This document shows positions 6,680-14,581 of a stretch of DNA of 15,783 nucleotides, one piece after another; positions within the stretch are counted from its first letter, which is position 1; every line of letters begins with the position of its first letter. This DNA comes from an uncultured Campylobacter sp. Its GTDB lineage: Bacteria > Campylobacterota > Campylobacteria > Campylobacterales > Campylobacteraceae. Under the pieces are notes generated by a model. The model searched no databases, was not told the DNA's origin, and saw nothing but the letters and a program-made list of their open reading frames with translations. The stretch lies in the NCBI RefSeq assembly GCF_938015785.1, contig NZ_CALLWC010000041.1, forward strand, positions 1 through 15,783. The letters are read 5' to 3'. The translations under genes were made by a program, and so were the position numbers.

Positions 6680-7825
6680 TTATCTTTTCTTATAAATTCT
6701 TTTTATGCTCATCCAAAATCCCGTAACTATAAAAAATAACACTGAAATCGCCGCTACGCAAAACAAGAACTTACCCGCTTCTCCGAAGATATAGCCCGAA
6801 TGCACGCTCAAAACGGCTTTATGTATAGCAAACGGGCGCGGCATGGTGCTTTTCGCATCATCATAGCGAGCATGCCGCAAGATGCCCTTTTTAACGTTTA
6901 CGCTCATCGTATTCATATGCTCTTCGCTCTTTTCGCCTTTATCGAAATAAAAGATCATAAAATTTTCTCCATCTTTTTGGGCGATAATATTGAAGAATTC
7001 GTAGTTTTCACCGCGTTCACGCTTAAAAATATCAAATGCCGTCTGCAAATTTAAAATTTTATCTTCATCCTCAAGCGAAAATCCTCGCACTTCGGTAAAA
7101 CTCGTTTTTCTAAAAATTTCCTTTTCCCCTAGCGCTCTGTTGGTGATTTTGGCTATCCAATCATACGACCAATAAAGCCCGCTAGCGCTTATCGTAAGCA
7201 AAACAGGTAGCAGCAAAACTCCGATCGCGCCGTGCAAGCTATAGAAAAACGTGTAACCTCTCGCTTTAAAATTTATCCTAAATGCGCGTAAAATTTTCCC
7301 TCTAAAACTAGGATAATAGATCACCACGCCTGAAATTAAGACTAAAATAAACATAACCGTGCTAAGCGCCACGATATTTTTGCCTATTAGCCGCAGAGTT
7401 TCGTTTTTACTTAACCCAAAACCTAGATTAGTATGTAGATTTAGCGCTACGCCGATAAACGTATCGCCTATGTTTTCCGAAGTAATTTCACCGCTATAAG
7501 GATCTATAAAATATGATTTAAACTCACCGCCAGAATCTGTACCGGAAAGCCTAATCGCTTCGTTTTTGTTTTGAGGAATTCTATAATAACTAAGCGTAAA
7601 ACCAGGCTTGGCTTTTCTGAAAATATTTAAAATTTTGGCGGGCTTAAGAGCGTCTTTTTCGCTCGGGCTCACGAAAGATTTGCTTTGATTTAACGCATCT
7701 ATAATCTCATCATGATACGAGATAATAGCGCCGCTAAGGGCTACGATTAAGATTGGCACGCAACACATAAGCGTCAAAACAAGGTGGACGTTGAACCAAA
7801 ATTTTTTCCTTTTTAGAATCGCCAT
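6680..7825 (-). CDS. PepSY-domain inner-membrane protein, FoxB/PiuB-like ferric-siderophore reductase candidate
   Basis: This 381-residue membrane protein of the PepSY-associated TM family has four predicted helices: about 14-36, 150-171, 199-219 and 352-373. Two periplasmic regions lie between them (about 37-148 and 220-350). FoxB-type proteins of this family bind haem through transmembrane His residues and reduce iron in siderophores. Candidate ligands here are H14 (VHLVLTL), H131 (LHTNLG), H198 (SLHGAIG) and H335 or H342 (HKAVLSVHSG). The context fits: the gene lies 49 bp downstream of a TonB-dependent receptor on the same strand, so the two probably form one operon. The ATG at 7825 has an AAGGAA site. 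An iron-uptake role is likely; the exact substrate is not readable. Confidence 0.85.
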   Translation of the reverse strand: MAILKRKKFWFNVHLVLTLMCCVPILIVALSGAIISYHDEIIDALNQSKSFVSPSEKDALKPAKILNIFRKAKPGFTLSYYRIPQNKNEAIRLSGTDSGGEFKSYFIDPYSGEITSENIGDTFIGVALNLHTNLGFGLSKNETLRLIGKNIVALSTVMFILVLISGVVIYYPSFRGKILRAFRINFKARGYTFFYSLHGAIGVLLLPVLLTISASGLYWSYDWIAKITNRALGEKEIFRKTSFTEVRGFSLEDEDKILNLQTAFDIFKRERGENYEFFNIIAQKDGENFMIFYFDKGEKSEEHMNTMSVNVKKGILRHARYDDAKSTMPRPFAIHKAVLSVHSGYIFGEAGKFLFCVAAISVLFFIVTGFWMSIKRIYKKR

Positions 7826-7874
7826 TAATTTCCTTAAATTTTAAATCCGCGGACGAAATTTATGCGCCGCGAAT

Positions 7875-9845
7875 TTAAAAGTTCACGTTAAATCCAACCT
7901 GCGCCTTCATCCCGTCTACGACCATCATTTGGTAATTTCCCGAGCGCGTTAGTACGAATTCGTTGAATATGTTATAAAGCGTAAAATTTAAACTTGCGTC
8001 TTTTGTGAGCTTATAGCTCGCGCCCAGATCAAAAAGCGTGTATGAGCGGATATCCTCATCGTAGCTTAGGCTATCGCGCGTCCTACTATAATAATTTATT
8101 TGCGACCATAAGTTTAGCTTGGAGCTTATGTCGTAATCAAATCCTAGCTTTACCGAATGGATTGGAAAATTATTTAAGGTTTTGCCCTTCTCGCTACCCG
8201 TTTTTTGCTCGGATTTCGTATAGGCGTAGTTTGCATGCAGCTTCAAATTATCTAAAATTTGATAATCGCTACTTAGCTCTAGACCCCTAACCTCGGCTTC
8301 CCCGATATTTATAGTGTCCCAAATTCCGCGTCTGTAAGTTTTGCCGTTATGCACGCAAGGATTTCCCGGTCTTGGGCGGCAAATTAATTTGGTAGAAATT
8401 CCATCTTTGATTTTGGTATAAAACGCGGTAGCGCTAAAGTTAAATTTATTATTATCGTCGTAAGAAAACCCGCCTTCGTAGCTTATGCTGCTTTCAGGCT
8501 TTAGAGAGCTTCTACCGATCTGCGCTCCCTGGCCTCCTGCAAATGGCAGGGCAAGGCCCTCACTACGCTGCTTAATATCCGGAGTTGAATATCCTGTCGA
8601 AACGCCGCCTTTAATAGAAAAGCTTTCGTTTAAACGGTAAACGGCATAAGCGCGCGGCGATATATGGCCGCCGTAGTCTTTATCTCGGTTATATCTGATT
8701 CCGCCGGTTAGCGTTAAATCGTCAGTTAGATAAAAATCATCCTCGCCGTAGATCGAATAATCCCATCTTTTGACATTTGCCTCATCTGCGGTAGTAGCGG
8801 CTTCGTTTAATCTCTCGCTTCGGTATTGCACGCCCAAACTCAAAGCATTTGAATCGAAAAAATATGAGCCTTTAGAATTTAGCGTAGTCGTTCTAAGATG
8901 CAGATCCTGGGCGCCGCTTTCTTTCATGCTATCATAGTTTGCATAGCTATCTATCATAAACTTATCGTATTTTCCCTGGTGAGACAGGCTTGCAGTGTAG
9001 CCTTTCATATCCTCTTTCGCAATATCGTTATTGCCTCCAGAGGTTGTTCGCGTACGCCCGTATGTACGCCTAAATTTATTATTTACTTTACGATAATCAA
9101 GCGCTACCTCATCATTTTGCGTTACATTATACATCAGTTTTGCGCCCATATTCGTCTCTTCATTATTTCTATTCGCATAAGGCTCTTTATCCTCTATCTT
9201 TTCAAAAAATCTGCCGTAAAGTGCAATACCTAGCACGTCTGGAACGATAGCTCCGTTTAGATAAAAGCCTGTTTGATAATCACCTTTTATTTGTGATTTT
9301 TTAGCGAAAGTATAGTATCCGTTTACATTGCCGCTAAGCTCATTTGAAAAGCCCTTGGTGATGATATTTATTACTCCGCCCATAGCGTCGCTGCCGTAAA
9401 GCGAGCTCATAGGCCCACGGATGACCTCTATGCGCTCTATCGCATTTGCGGGAGGCAATAAATTCTGGCTACTGCCAATACTTCTTAATCCTTTATAAGC
9501 GCTATCGCTAGTCGCAGGCTTGCCGTCGATTAAAATTTTCGTATATTTTTGAGATAGACCTCTTAGGCTTATGCCTTTTCTCGATGCAGCGCCTAGCGTT
9601 GCGGTAAAGGCACTCGGCAAATCCTCTACCATTGCGGAGATATCTTGATAGTTACGCTTTTGTATCTCTTTTTGCGTAAGAACGGAGATAGAAGCGGGTG
9701 CGTCTTGGATATTTTGCCGATAGCCCGTAGCACTGACTACGGTAATTTCACCCAAATTTACGCTTTTGTCCTGTTTTTCTATCTCGCCCGATATTCCGGC
9801 TGTCGCTATAGCAGCAATCAGCGATAATTTATATATTGCGCGCAC
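7875..9845 (-). CDS. TonB-dependent outer-membrane siderophore receptor (catecholate/CirA-FepA type)
   Basis: At 656 residues this has the normal receptor length. A signal peptide covers residues 1 to about 20. A TonB box, GEITVVSA, follows at 32-39. The plug domain (about 45-165) includes ISLRGL, ILIDGKP and RGPMSSLYGSDAMGGVINI. The rest is a 22-strand beta barrel ending in NVNF with the terminal Phe expected of outer-membrane proteins. Two cysteines about eight residues apart near residue 490 (CRPRPGNPC) lie in a probable extracellular loop and may form a disulfide, as in FepA-like receptors. The start is GTG at 9845 with AAAAGGGG five bases upstream; the next residues give a sensible signal peptide. 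The neighbours are a PepSY reductase candidate and a divergent AraC regulator, a typical siderophore-uptake set. The ligand is unknown; I favour a ferric catecholate. Confidence 0.9.
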   Translation of the reverse strand: MRAIYKLSLIAAIATAGISGEIEKQDKSVNLGEITVVSATGYRQNIQDAPASISVLTQKEIQKRNYQDISAMVEDLPSAFTATLGAASRKGISLRGLSQKYTKILIDGKPATSDSAYKGLRSIGSSQNLLPPANAIERIEVIRGPMSSLYGSDAMGGVINIITKGFSNELSGNVNGYYTFAKKSQIKGDYQTGFYLNGAIVPDVLGIALYGRFFEKIEDKEPYANRNNEETNMGAKLMYNVTQNDEVALDYRKVNNKFRRTYGRTRTTSGGNNDIAKEDMKGYTASLSHQGKYDKFMIDSYANYDSMKESGAQDLHLRTTTLNSKGSYFFDSNALSLGVQYRSERLNEAATTADEANVKRWDYSIYGEDDFYLTDDLTLTGGIRYNRDKDYGGHISPRAYAVYRLNESFSIKGGVSTGYSTPDIKQRSEGLALPFAGGQGAQIGRSSLKPESSISYEGGFSYDDNNKFNFSATAFYTKIKDGISTKLICRPRPGNPCVHNGKTYRRGIWDTINIGEAEVRGLELSSDYQILDNLKLHANYAYTKSEQKTGSEKGKTLNNFPIHSVKLGFDYDISSKLNLWSQINYYSRTRDSLSYDEDIRSYTLFDLGASYKLTKDASLNFTLYNIFNEFVLTRSGNYQMMVVDGMKAQVGFNVNF

Positions 9846-9884
9846 AAACGCCCCTTTTCTTATTAAAATTTAAACTCATTTTAC

Positions 9885-9905
9885 TATAATAAGATATGCA
9901 TTATC
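9885..9905. promoter_or_regulatory. Divergent promoters with Fur-box-like palindrome
   Basis: A plus-strand TATAAT (9885-9890) can serve the AraC gene. A minus-strand TATTAT (9891-9886) can serve the receptor gene. The 19-mer TAATAAGATATGCATTATC (9887-9905) agrees with the classical Fur consensus at 13 of 19 positions by my count, including the whole CATTATC half. It covers both -10 elements, so iron-dependent repression of both genes is plausible. The AraC protein would be expected to bind nearby. Confidence 0.5.
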
Positions 9906-9954
9906 AAGAAATACTAAACGGTAGAGGGATTTTTTTAAACGCTAAAGGGATAAG

Positions 9955-10911
9955 ATGAATAAAGAGATAAGTTTAGATGATTTTTTACAAAAAATATCTA
10001 ACGACATTGAGCCGTCCAAGCAATGTGGGTATAACAAAACCGAGCTTGAAAGCGAAAGTATAAAATTCGACTTTAGCTCTTTTTATACGGGCGGAGAGAT
10101 AGGATATTATAGCAGCGATATAATTTGCAGAGATTTTCTTTTGCATCGCCACGAACGGGGCAGCCGCTATTCATTTTTATTTTTCAATACGGGCGAAAAT
10201 CCCATCTGCTTCAGATCGGATAAAGATCAATTCGTTTTGAATAAAGATGAGTTTTGGCTCGGAACTATGCAAAGCAAATTGCGTGGCGTTCACGAGCTTG
10301 AAAATAAACACTATAAAAGCTCATGCATAGCGCTTAGCACCGCTTTTGCAAATGAGCTGGGAATTTTAAAAAATTTGAATTTAGATCAAGCCGTTTGCAT
10401 GAAGAAATTTAAAACAAGCGCCGTGCAAAATATTATTCTCAAAGAGCTCGAAGATGCCGCGATATACGACGGCAAAATACGCGAAATTTTTATGGAAAGT
10501 AAAATTTTAGAGATGCTTTATAGAAGTTTTCATAAATTTAATGAGCCCGAAAATGCACTTAGCCTTGATGAAAATCGCATAAAAACAGTCCAAAAAGCGA
10601 AGAAAATATTACTCGAAAATATGCAAAATCCACCTAGCATTAAAGAGCTCGCTCATCTTTGCGCCACGAACGAATTTGCACTAAAAAGGGATTTTAAAGC
10701 ATATTTCGGCACGAGCGTTTATGCGATGCTGACAAATGAGCGGCTTGAGATTGCAAAAGAGCTATTAAGTCTAGATCAAATCAGCGTAAACGAAGCCGCC
10801 AAAATGGTCGGATACAATAATTTATCGCATTTTTCTAAAATTTTTAGAGCTAAATTTAATATATTGCCGATGCAACTGAAAAAGAATATAAAATTTTACT
10901 ACTCGGATTAG
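9955..10911 (+). CDS. AraC-family transcriptional regulator of siderophore uptake (PchR-like arrangement)
   Basis: This protein has 318 residues. The C-terminal about 100 (215-315) form an AraC double helix-turn-helix: first helix pair at PPSIKELAHLCATNEFALKRDFKAYFG, second at SVNEAAKMVGYNNLSHFSKIFRAKFNILP. The N-terminal about 200 residues are the variable sensing domain and contain HRHERGSRYSFLFF. The gene is divergent from the TonB-dependent receptor across 109 bp. In PchR-FptA and YbtA-FyuA type systems such regulators bind the ferric siderophore and activate the receptor gene; that role here is inferred from context. The ATG follows AAAGGGA. Two 60-base lines of this gene count at 30% and 27% GC, against about 63% in a line of the GSP-like gene, so it differs strongly from the backbone. 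Confidence 0.88.
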   Translation: MNKEISLDDFLQKISNDIEPSKQCGYNKTELESESIKFDFSSFYTGGEIGYYSSDIICRDFLLHRHERGSRYSFLFFNTGENPICFRSDKDQFVLNKDEFWLGTMQSKLRGVHELENKHYKSSCIALSTAFANELGILKNLNLDQAVCMKKFKTSAVQNIILKELEDAAIYDGKIREIFMESKILEMLYRSFHKFNEPENALSLDENRIKTVQKAKKILLENMQNPPSIKELAHLCATNEFALKRDFKAYFGTSVYAMLTNERLEIAKELLSLDQISVNEAAKMVGYNNLSHFSKIFRAKFNILPMQLKKNIKFYYSD

Positions 10912-11056
10912 AATTTCGCACGACCGACTATCTTTTAGAAGCCATACTCTTTCGCAACTGCATATCAAAATCTCATAAAATTTTATATCGCAACCAAACC
11001 CGTAAAAATACGGAATTTAAATTATAAATGCCGCCGAAGCCTTGGCAGCAAAAGCG

Positions 11057-11079
11057 AGCTGCGATCAAATATCGCAGCT
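11057..11079. terminator. Hairpin between convergent AraC and binding-protein genes
   Basis: AGCTGCGAT and its exact complement ATCGCAGCT flank a 5-nt loop (CAAAT). The hairpin is centred in the 220-bp convergent gap. It has no T-run on either side, but its position suits a bidirectional terminator. Confidence 0.45.
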
Positions 11080-11131
11080 GCGCGTATGTTTGGACGTCAA
11101 AGGACGCCTAAAATTTTAAATACGTCTAAAT

Positions 11132-11935
11132 TTAAAACAGGCTATAAACCTCATCGAGCGTGAAGTGCTTTTTATCGATCTTACCGCCGTAGTATGGCTT
11201 GATATCCTCGTCAAAAGCCTTATGGAAAAATTTCGCTTTATACATTTTTACCAGGCTGCTATTGACCGCATCAAGCAGCTCGGTATTGCCCTTAGATAGG
11301 GCGACGGCGATATAATCTACCTTACCAAGGTTGATGATTTTTGCATCAAGTGCGGCGTCGTTTCTAGCGTATCCGAGTACGACCGTATTATCGTCGGCAA
11401 AGCCTATACCCTCGCCAGCCTTTAGTCTAGCGACGCATTCATTCGCATCGGCACATGTCGCAATCTCATAGCCCGCGTTTTTGAAGTGCTCCTCGGCAGT
11501 TGTGCCTTTAACGCTTAGAATTTTTTTATGCGCGATCTGATCGATTCTTGAAATATTATCATCCTTACGGCTTAGCACGCCGATCTGCACTGAATAATAC
11601 GGATAAGAAAAATCGACTTTCTGAACGCGGTCTTTTGTGACGGTGAGTTTGGATATGATGAGATCTACTTTATTTTGCTCCAGTGAGGGAACGCGATCTT
11701 TAGATGCTACGGCGATAAAGTCGATTTTGATCTTTTTATTGCCAAATAGATTTTTAACTAACTCATTTGCCAAATCAACCTCAAAGCCCTTTAGCGTGCC
11801 GTTATCATCGAAGCTAAACGGAGGCTGGGAATCTTGCAAGCCTATGCGAATTTCGCCCGCTTGCTTGATATCTGCTAATGAGTTAGCGCAAAGCGCGCCA
11901 GCACTCAGCAAAATACTTAGTAGAATTTTTTTCAT
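11132..11935 (-). CDS. Periplasmic amino-acid-type solute-binding protein, array member 4 (most downstream)
   Basis: This 267-residue member of SBP_bac_3 (Peb1/HisJ/GlnH type) has a Sec signal peptide ending near LCA-NS (residue 17-18). Ligand-pocket landmarks are QDSQPPF (34-40), TVTKDR with the carboxylate-binding Arg103, KGTTAE (143-148) and DD at 181-182. Cys161 and Cys167 form the conserved CADANEC pair shared with its three neighbours, likely a disulfide. The C-terminal tail KKHFTLDEVYSLF is longer than in Peb1. By hand count it is about 48% identical to the protein at 12820-13623, aligning without gaps, so it is the more diverged member. It lies 15 bp after the preceding gene with AAAGGA before the ATG and so is last in the operon. 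No permease or ATPase gene follows. The ligand is probably an amino acid; which one is unknown. Confidence 0.9.
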   Translation of the reverse strand: MKKILLSILLSAGALCANSLADIKQAGEIRIGLQDSQPPFSFDDNGTLKGFEVDLANELVKNLFGNKKIKIDFIAVASKDRVPSLEQNKVDLIISKLTVTKDRVQKVDFSYPYYSVQIGVLSRKDDNISRIDQIAHKKILSVKGTTAEEHFKNAGYEIATCADANECVARLKAGEGIGFADDNTVVLGYARNDAALDAKIINLGKVDYIAVALSKGNTELLDAVNSSLVKMYKAKFFHKAFDEDIKPYYGGKIDKKHFTLDEVYSLF

Positions 11936-11950
11936 ATTTCGTCCTTTTAA

Positions 11951-12754
11951 TTAAAACATTTTATAAAGATCGTCTAACAAGAAATATTTTTTCTCAGCCT
12001 TGCCCTTGTAAAAAGGATCGATGCTGTCGTTAAAAATTTTCTTGAAAAAGCCGTTTTTGCTGAGCTTGACAAGCCCGTCATTTAAGGCGTTTAGCAAGTC
12101 ATCGTTGCCTTTTTGCACCGCGATAGCTAAAAAGTCCGATGTGCCTAAATTCTTGATATTTACCTCTACCTTGCGATCTACCACCGAATAGCCCAAAACT
12201 ACCATATTATCGTCTGCATAGCCACTGCCGCGACCGGATTTTAGCGCTCGGAAACATTCACTAGAACTAGCGCATGAGATAACCTTAAATCCTTCCTTGT
12301 TAAAATAATCAAACGCCGTAGTGCCAGGCTCTGCTAAAATTTCTTTGTCTTGTAAATCGTCTACGGTTTTTATATTATCATCGGTGCGAGTTAGCACGCC
12401 GATATTTACGCTAAAGTATGGATTTGAAAAATCCACTAGTTTCTCGCGCTCTTTCGTAACCGTAATCGCCGCGATATCCAAATCGACCTTGTTATCTTGC
12501 ACGGCTGTGATACGGTCGTTGCCTAGAGTTACGACATATTCGATTTTGCCGCCCTTATCGCCGAAAATTTCTTTCACGAGCTCTTCGATAAGCGAAATTT
12601 CAAAACCGCTGTATTTGCCGTCCTCGGAGACGCTAAGCGGCGGCAGTGAGCCATCTATTCCGATACGAATGAGCCCTTTTTCTTTGATCTGCGCTAAAGA
12701 GTTAGCAAATAACGAACACGAAGCGATTAGCAACGCAAATATAATCTTTTTCAT
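11951..12754 (-). CDS. Periplasmic amino-acid-type solute-binding protein, array member 3
   Basis: This 267-residue SBP_bac_3 protein has a signal peptide of about 17 residues (cleavage near LFA-NS). The pocket loop reads IDGSLPPL (33-40) and the Arg motif TVTKER gives Arg103. EPGTT is at 142-146, the Cys pair at 161/167 (CASSSEC), the DD motif at 181-182 and the tail reads KKYFLLDDLYKMF. By my count it is 195/267 (73%) identical to the next upstream gene with no gaps, so these two are the youngest duplicates. They differ at Leu37/Ser37 and Leu40/Phe40 in the pocket loop, which may change ligand preference. The ATG follows AAAGGA; 65 bp separate it from the previous gene, the widest gap in the array. 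IASC near residue 13 resembles a lipobox but is too early for a typical lipoprotein. Confidence 0.9.
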   Translation of the reverse strand: MKKIIFALLIASCSLFANSLAQIKEKGLIRIGIDGSLPPLSVSEDGKYSGFEISLIEELVKEIFGDKGGKIEYVVTLGNDRITAVQDNKVDLDIAAITVTKEREKLVDFSNPYFSVNIGVLTRTDDNIKTVDDLQDKEILAEPGTTAFDYFNKEGFKVISCASSSECFRALKSGRGSGYADDNMVVLGYSVVDRKVEVNIKNLGTSDFLAIAVQKGNDDLLNALNDGLVKLSKNGFFKKIFNDSIDPFYKGKAEKKYFLLDDLYKMF

Positions 12755-12819
12755 AAAATTCCTTTAAATTTTACTAAAATTTTGCCAGCGAATAGAATTC
12801 CATCCATCGCCACTTTAAA

Positions 12820-13623
12820 TTAAAACAAGCTGTAAAGATCGTCCAGCAAGAAATACTTTTTATCAATGGTGCCTTTATAAAAAGGCTCAATACTCTCATC
12901 AAAAATTTTTGTAAAAAAACCCTTTTTACTTAGCTCAATTAGTCCCGCATTTACCGCGTTAAGCAGCTCTGTATTGCCCTTTTGCACTGCGATGGCCAGG
13001 AAGTCCGTCGAGCCTAAATTCTTGATATTTACCTCAACCTTGTAATCGACTACGGCATAAGCAAATACAAGTAGATTATCATCGCCGTATCCGTCGCCCT
13101 TGCCCGATTTTAGGTCATTAAAGCATTCATTCGCGCTCGCACACGGTACTACGTTATAGCCCTGTTTCGTAAAGTAATCAAACACAGTAGTGCCGGGCTG
13201 CGCCAGTATAGTCTTTCCGTTTAGATCGGAGACCTTTCTGATATTATCGTCGCTACGAGTTAGCACGCCGATATTTACGCTAAAGTATGGATCGGAGAAA
13301 TCTACCAGCTTCTCGCGCTCTTTTGTAACCGAGATTAGCGCGATATCTAAATCGACTCTGTTATCCTGTACCGCTTTTATACGATCATCGCCTACCGTTA
13401 CGACATATTGTATCTTGCTGCCTTTATCACCGAAAATTTCTTTAACAAGCCCTTCGATTAAGAGTATCTCAAACCCGCTATATTCGCCGGCTTTAGCGAC
13501 ACTAAACGGCGGAGACGAGCCATCTATACCGATGCGAATAACCCCTTTTTCTTTGATTTGAGTCAAAGTGTTGCTAAGAAGCGAGCACACAGCCAGCACC
13601 AATGCTAGGATTATCTTTTTCAT
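12820..13623 (-). CDS. Periplasmic amino-acid-type solute-binding protein, array member 2
   Basis: This 267-residue SBP_bac_3 protein has a signal peptide ending near LLS-NT. Landmarks are IDGSSPPF (33-40), SVTKER with Arg103, QPGTT (142-146), the Cys pair CASANEC (161/167), GDD at 180-182 and the tail KKYFLLDDLYSLF. It is the close sister of the 11951-12754 protein (73% identical by hand count). Both lobes of the Venus-flytrap fold are complete, so the copy looks functional. The start ATG has AAGGGGG upstream and lies 19 bp from the stop of the first array gene, consistent with co-transcription. The likely ligand is an amino acid or similar small zwitterion. Confidence 0.9.
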   Translation of the reverse strand: MKKIILALVLAVCSLLSNTLTQIKEKGVIRIGIDGSSPPFSVAKAGEYSGFEILLIEGLVKEIFGDKGSKIQYVVTVGDDRIKAVQDNRVDLDIALISVTKEREKLVDFSDPYFSVNIGVLTRSDDNIRKVSDLNGKTILAQPGTTVFDYFTKQGYNVVPCASANECFNDLKSGKGDGYGDDNLLVFAYAVVDYKVEVNIKNLGSTDFLAIAVQKGNTELLNAVNAGLIELSKKGFFTKIFDESIEPFYKGTIDKKYFLLDDLYSLF

Positions 13624-13642
13624 AGTGTCCCCCTTTTTAAAA

Positions 13643-14452
13643 TTACAGCAAGCTATAAAGATCGTCTAGCAAGAAATACTTTTTCTCTGCAGTTCCTTTG
13701 TAGTAAGGCTCGATGAAATTATCGAACGAATTTTTGAAAAAGCCCTCTTTGCTTAGCTTGATTAGCTCGCCGTTTAGAAAATCCAAAAGCTCCGAATTGC
13801 CCTTTTTCACGCCGATGGCTAAGAAATCCGAAGTGCCTAAATTTTTGATATTTACTTCAACCTTTTTATCTAATACCGGATAAGCCAGCACGACTAGGTT
13901 ATCGTCGGCATACCCGTCGCCCTGTCCGGCTTTTAGCGCCTTATAGCAGGCGTTTGCGTTATCGCATCTGGCGATATTATAGCCTTGTTTTTCAAAGTAT
14001 GTTTCTGCGGTACCGCCGCTAAGAACTAAAATAGTTTTATCTTGTAATTCATTTAAAGATTTAATCTTATCTTCGACGCGGGTTAAAATGCCTATATTGA
14101 CGCTAAAATACGGGGTCGTAAAATCGATCTGCTTCTCGCGCTCCGGAGTTACAGTAAGAGTTGCGATAACCGCGTCGACCTTATCTTCCTGTAGGAATTT
14201 TATACGCTGATTTGCAAGCACGGAGGTAAACTCTACCTTCCCGCCCGATGGAAGCATATCTTTAGCGATGGCATTTGCCATATCGACCTCAAAGCCTTGA
14301 TGCACGCCGTCTTCTATCTTGCTAAACGGCGGCTGTGCGTCATAAACGCCTATTCTAAGCACTCCGCTACTTTTGATCTCGGAAAGCGATCTGGCGCAAA
14401 GCGCACTACTGGCCAAAGCTGCGACAAGCAGACTTAAGAGAAATTTCTTCAT
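13643..14452 (-). CDS. Periplasmic amino-acid-type solute-binding protein, array member 1 (promoter-proximal)
   Basis: With the ATG at 14452 the product has 269 residues, matching its three siblings. The frame stays open to a TTG at 14530, but the 26 extra residues would precede a perfect signal peptide (MKKFLLSLLVAALASSALCA) and AAGGAAAAAGG sits just before the ATG, so the short form is preferred. Landmarks are VYDAQPPF (36-43), TVTPER with Arg105, SGGTAE (145-150), the Cys pair CDNANAC (163/169), DD at 183-184 and the tail KKYFLLDDLYSLL. Its pocket loop (DAQPPF) is closer to array member 4 (DSQPPF) than to the two middle genes, suggesting two ligand classes. As first gene it carries the long leader and promoter at 14589-14616. 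Confidence 0.9.
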   Translation of the reverse strand: MKKFLLSLLVAALASSALCARSLSEIKSSGVLRIGVYDAQPPFSKIEDGVHQGFEVDMANAIAKDMLPSGGKVEFTSVLANQRIKFLQEDKVDAVIATLTVTPEREKQIDFTTPYFSVNIGILTRVEDKIKSLNELQDKTILVLSGGTAETYFEKQGYNIARCDNANACYKALKAGQGDGYADDNLVVLAYPVLDKKVEVNIKNLGTSDFLAIGVKKGNSELLDFLNGELIKLSKEGFFKNSFDNFIEPYYKGTAEKKYFLLDDLYSLL

Positions 14453-14581
14453 CCTTTTTCCTTTCTCATAAATAATTTCAAAACCATTGCCACGGCTACG
14501 GAAAACCTCAAAATCCCGCGCGAATGGCAAGCAGACATTAAATTCGCCCGCGGGCGAAAAGCAATTTTAGCTTTTTATATC
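14453..14581 (-). promoter_or_regulatory. Structured 5' leader of the binding-protein array
   Basis: If transcription starts near 14581, the leader is about 130 nt. It contains a perfect 16-bp palindrome, TTCGCCCGCGGGCGAA (14543-14558), a short AAAAGC/GCTTTT stem next to it (14557-14562, 14570-14575), and TTGCCA/TGGCAA complementarity nearer the gene. It matches no riboswitch I recognise. The palindrome could equally be a protein-binding site. Confidence 0.4.

Noticed and set aside
8898..9233. Plus-strand frame antisense to the TonB receptor
   Set aside because: It encodes a hydrophobic, Ile/Tyr-rich string with no domain, opposite a well-supported receptor barrel.
12709..12754. Lipobox-like IASC in the signal peptide of array member 3
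   Set aside because: The cysteine is at residue 13, too early for a typical lipoprotein signal. The sibling proteins lack a lipobox and all have a normal cleavage site a few residues later.
14453..14530. N-terminal extension of the first binding protein from a TTG start
   Set aside because: A perfect signal peptide begins at the internal ATG (14452), a strong ribosome site precedes it, and the length then matches the three sibling proteins.
14453..14581. Known riboswitch in the array leader
   Set aside because: The hairpins do not match the conserved core of any lysine, glycine, SAM or T-box element I know.
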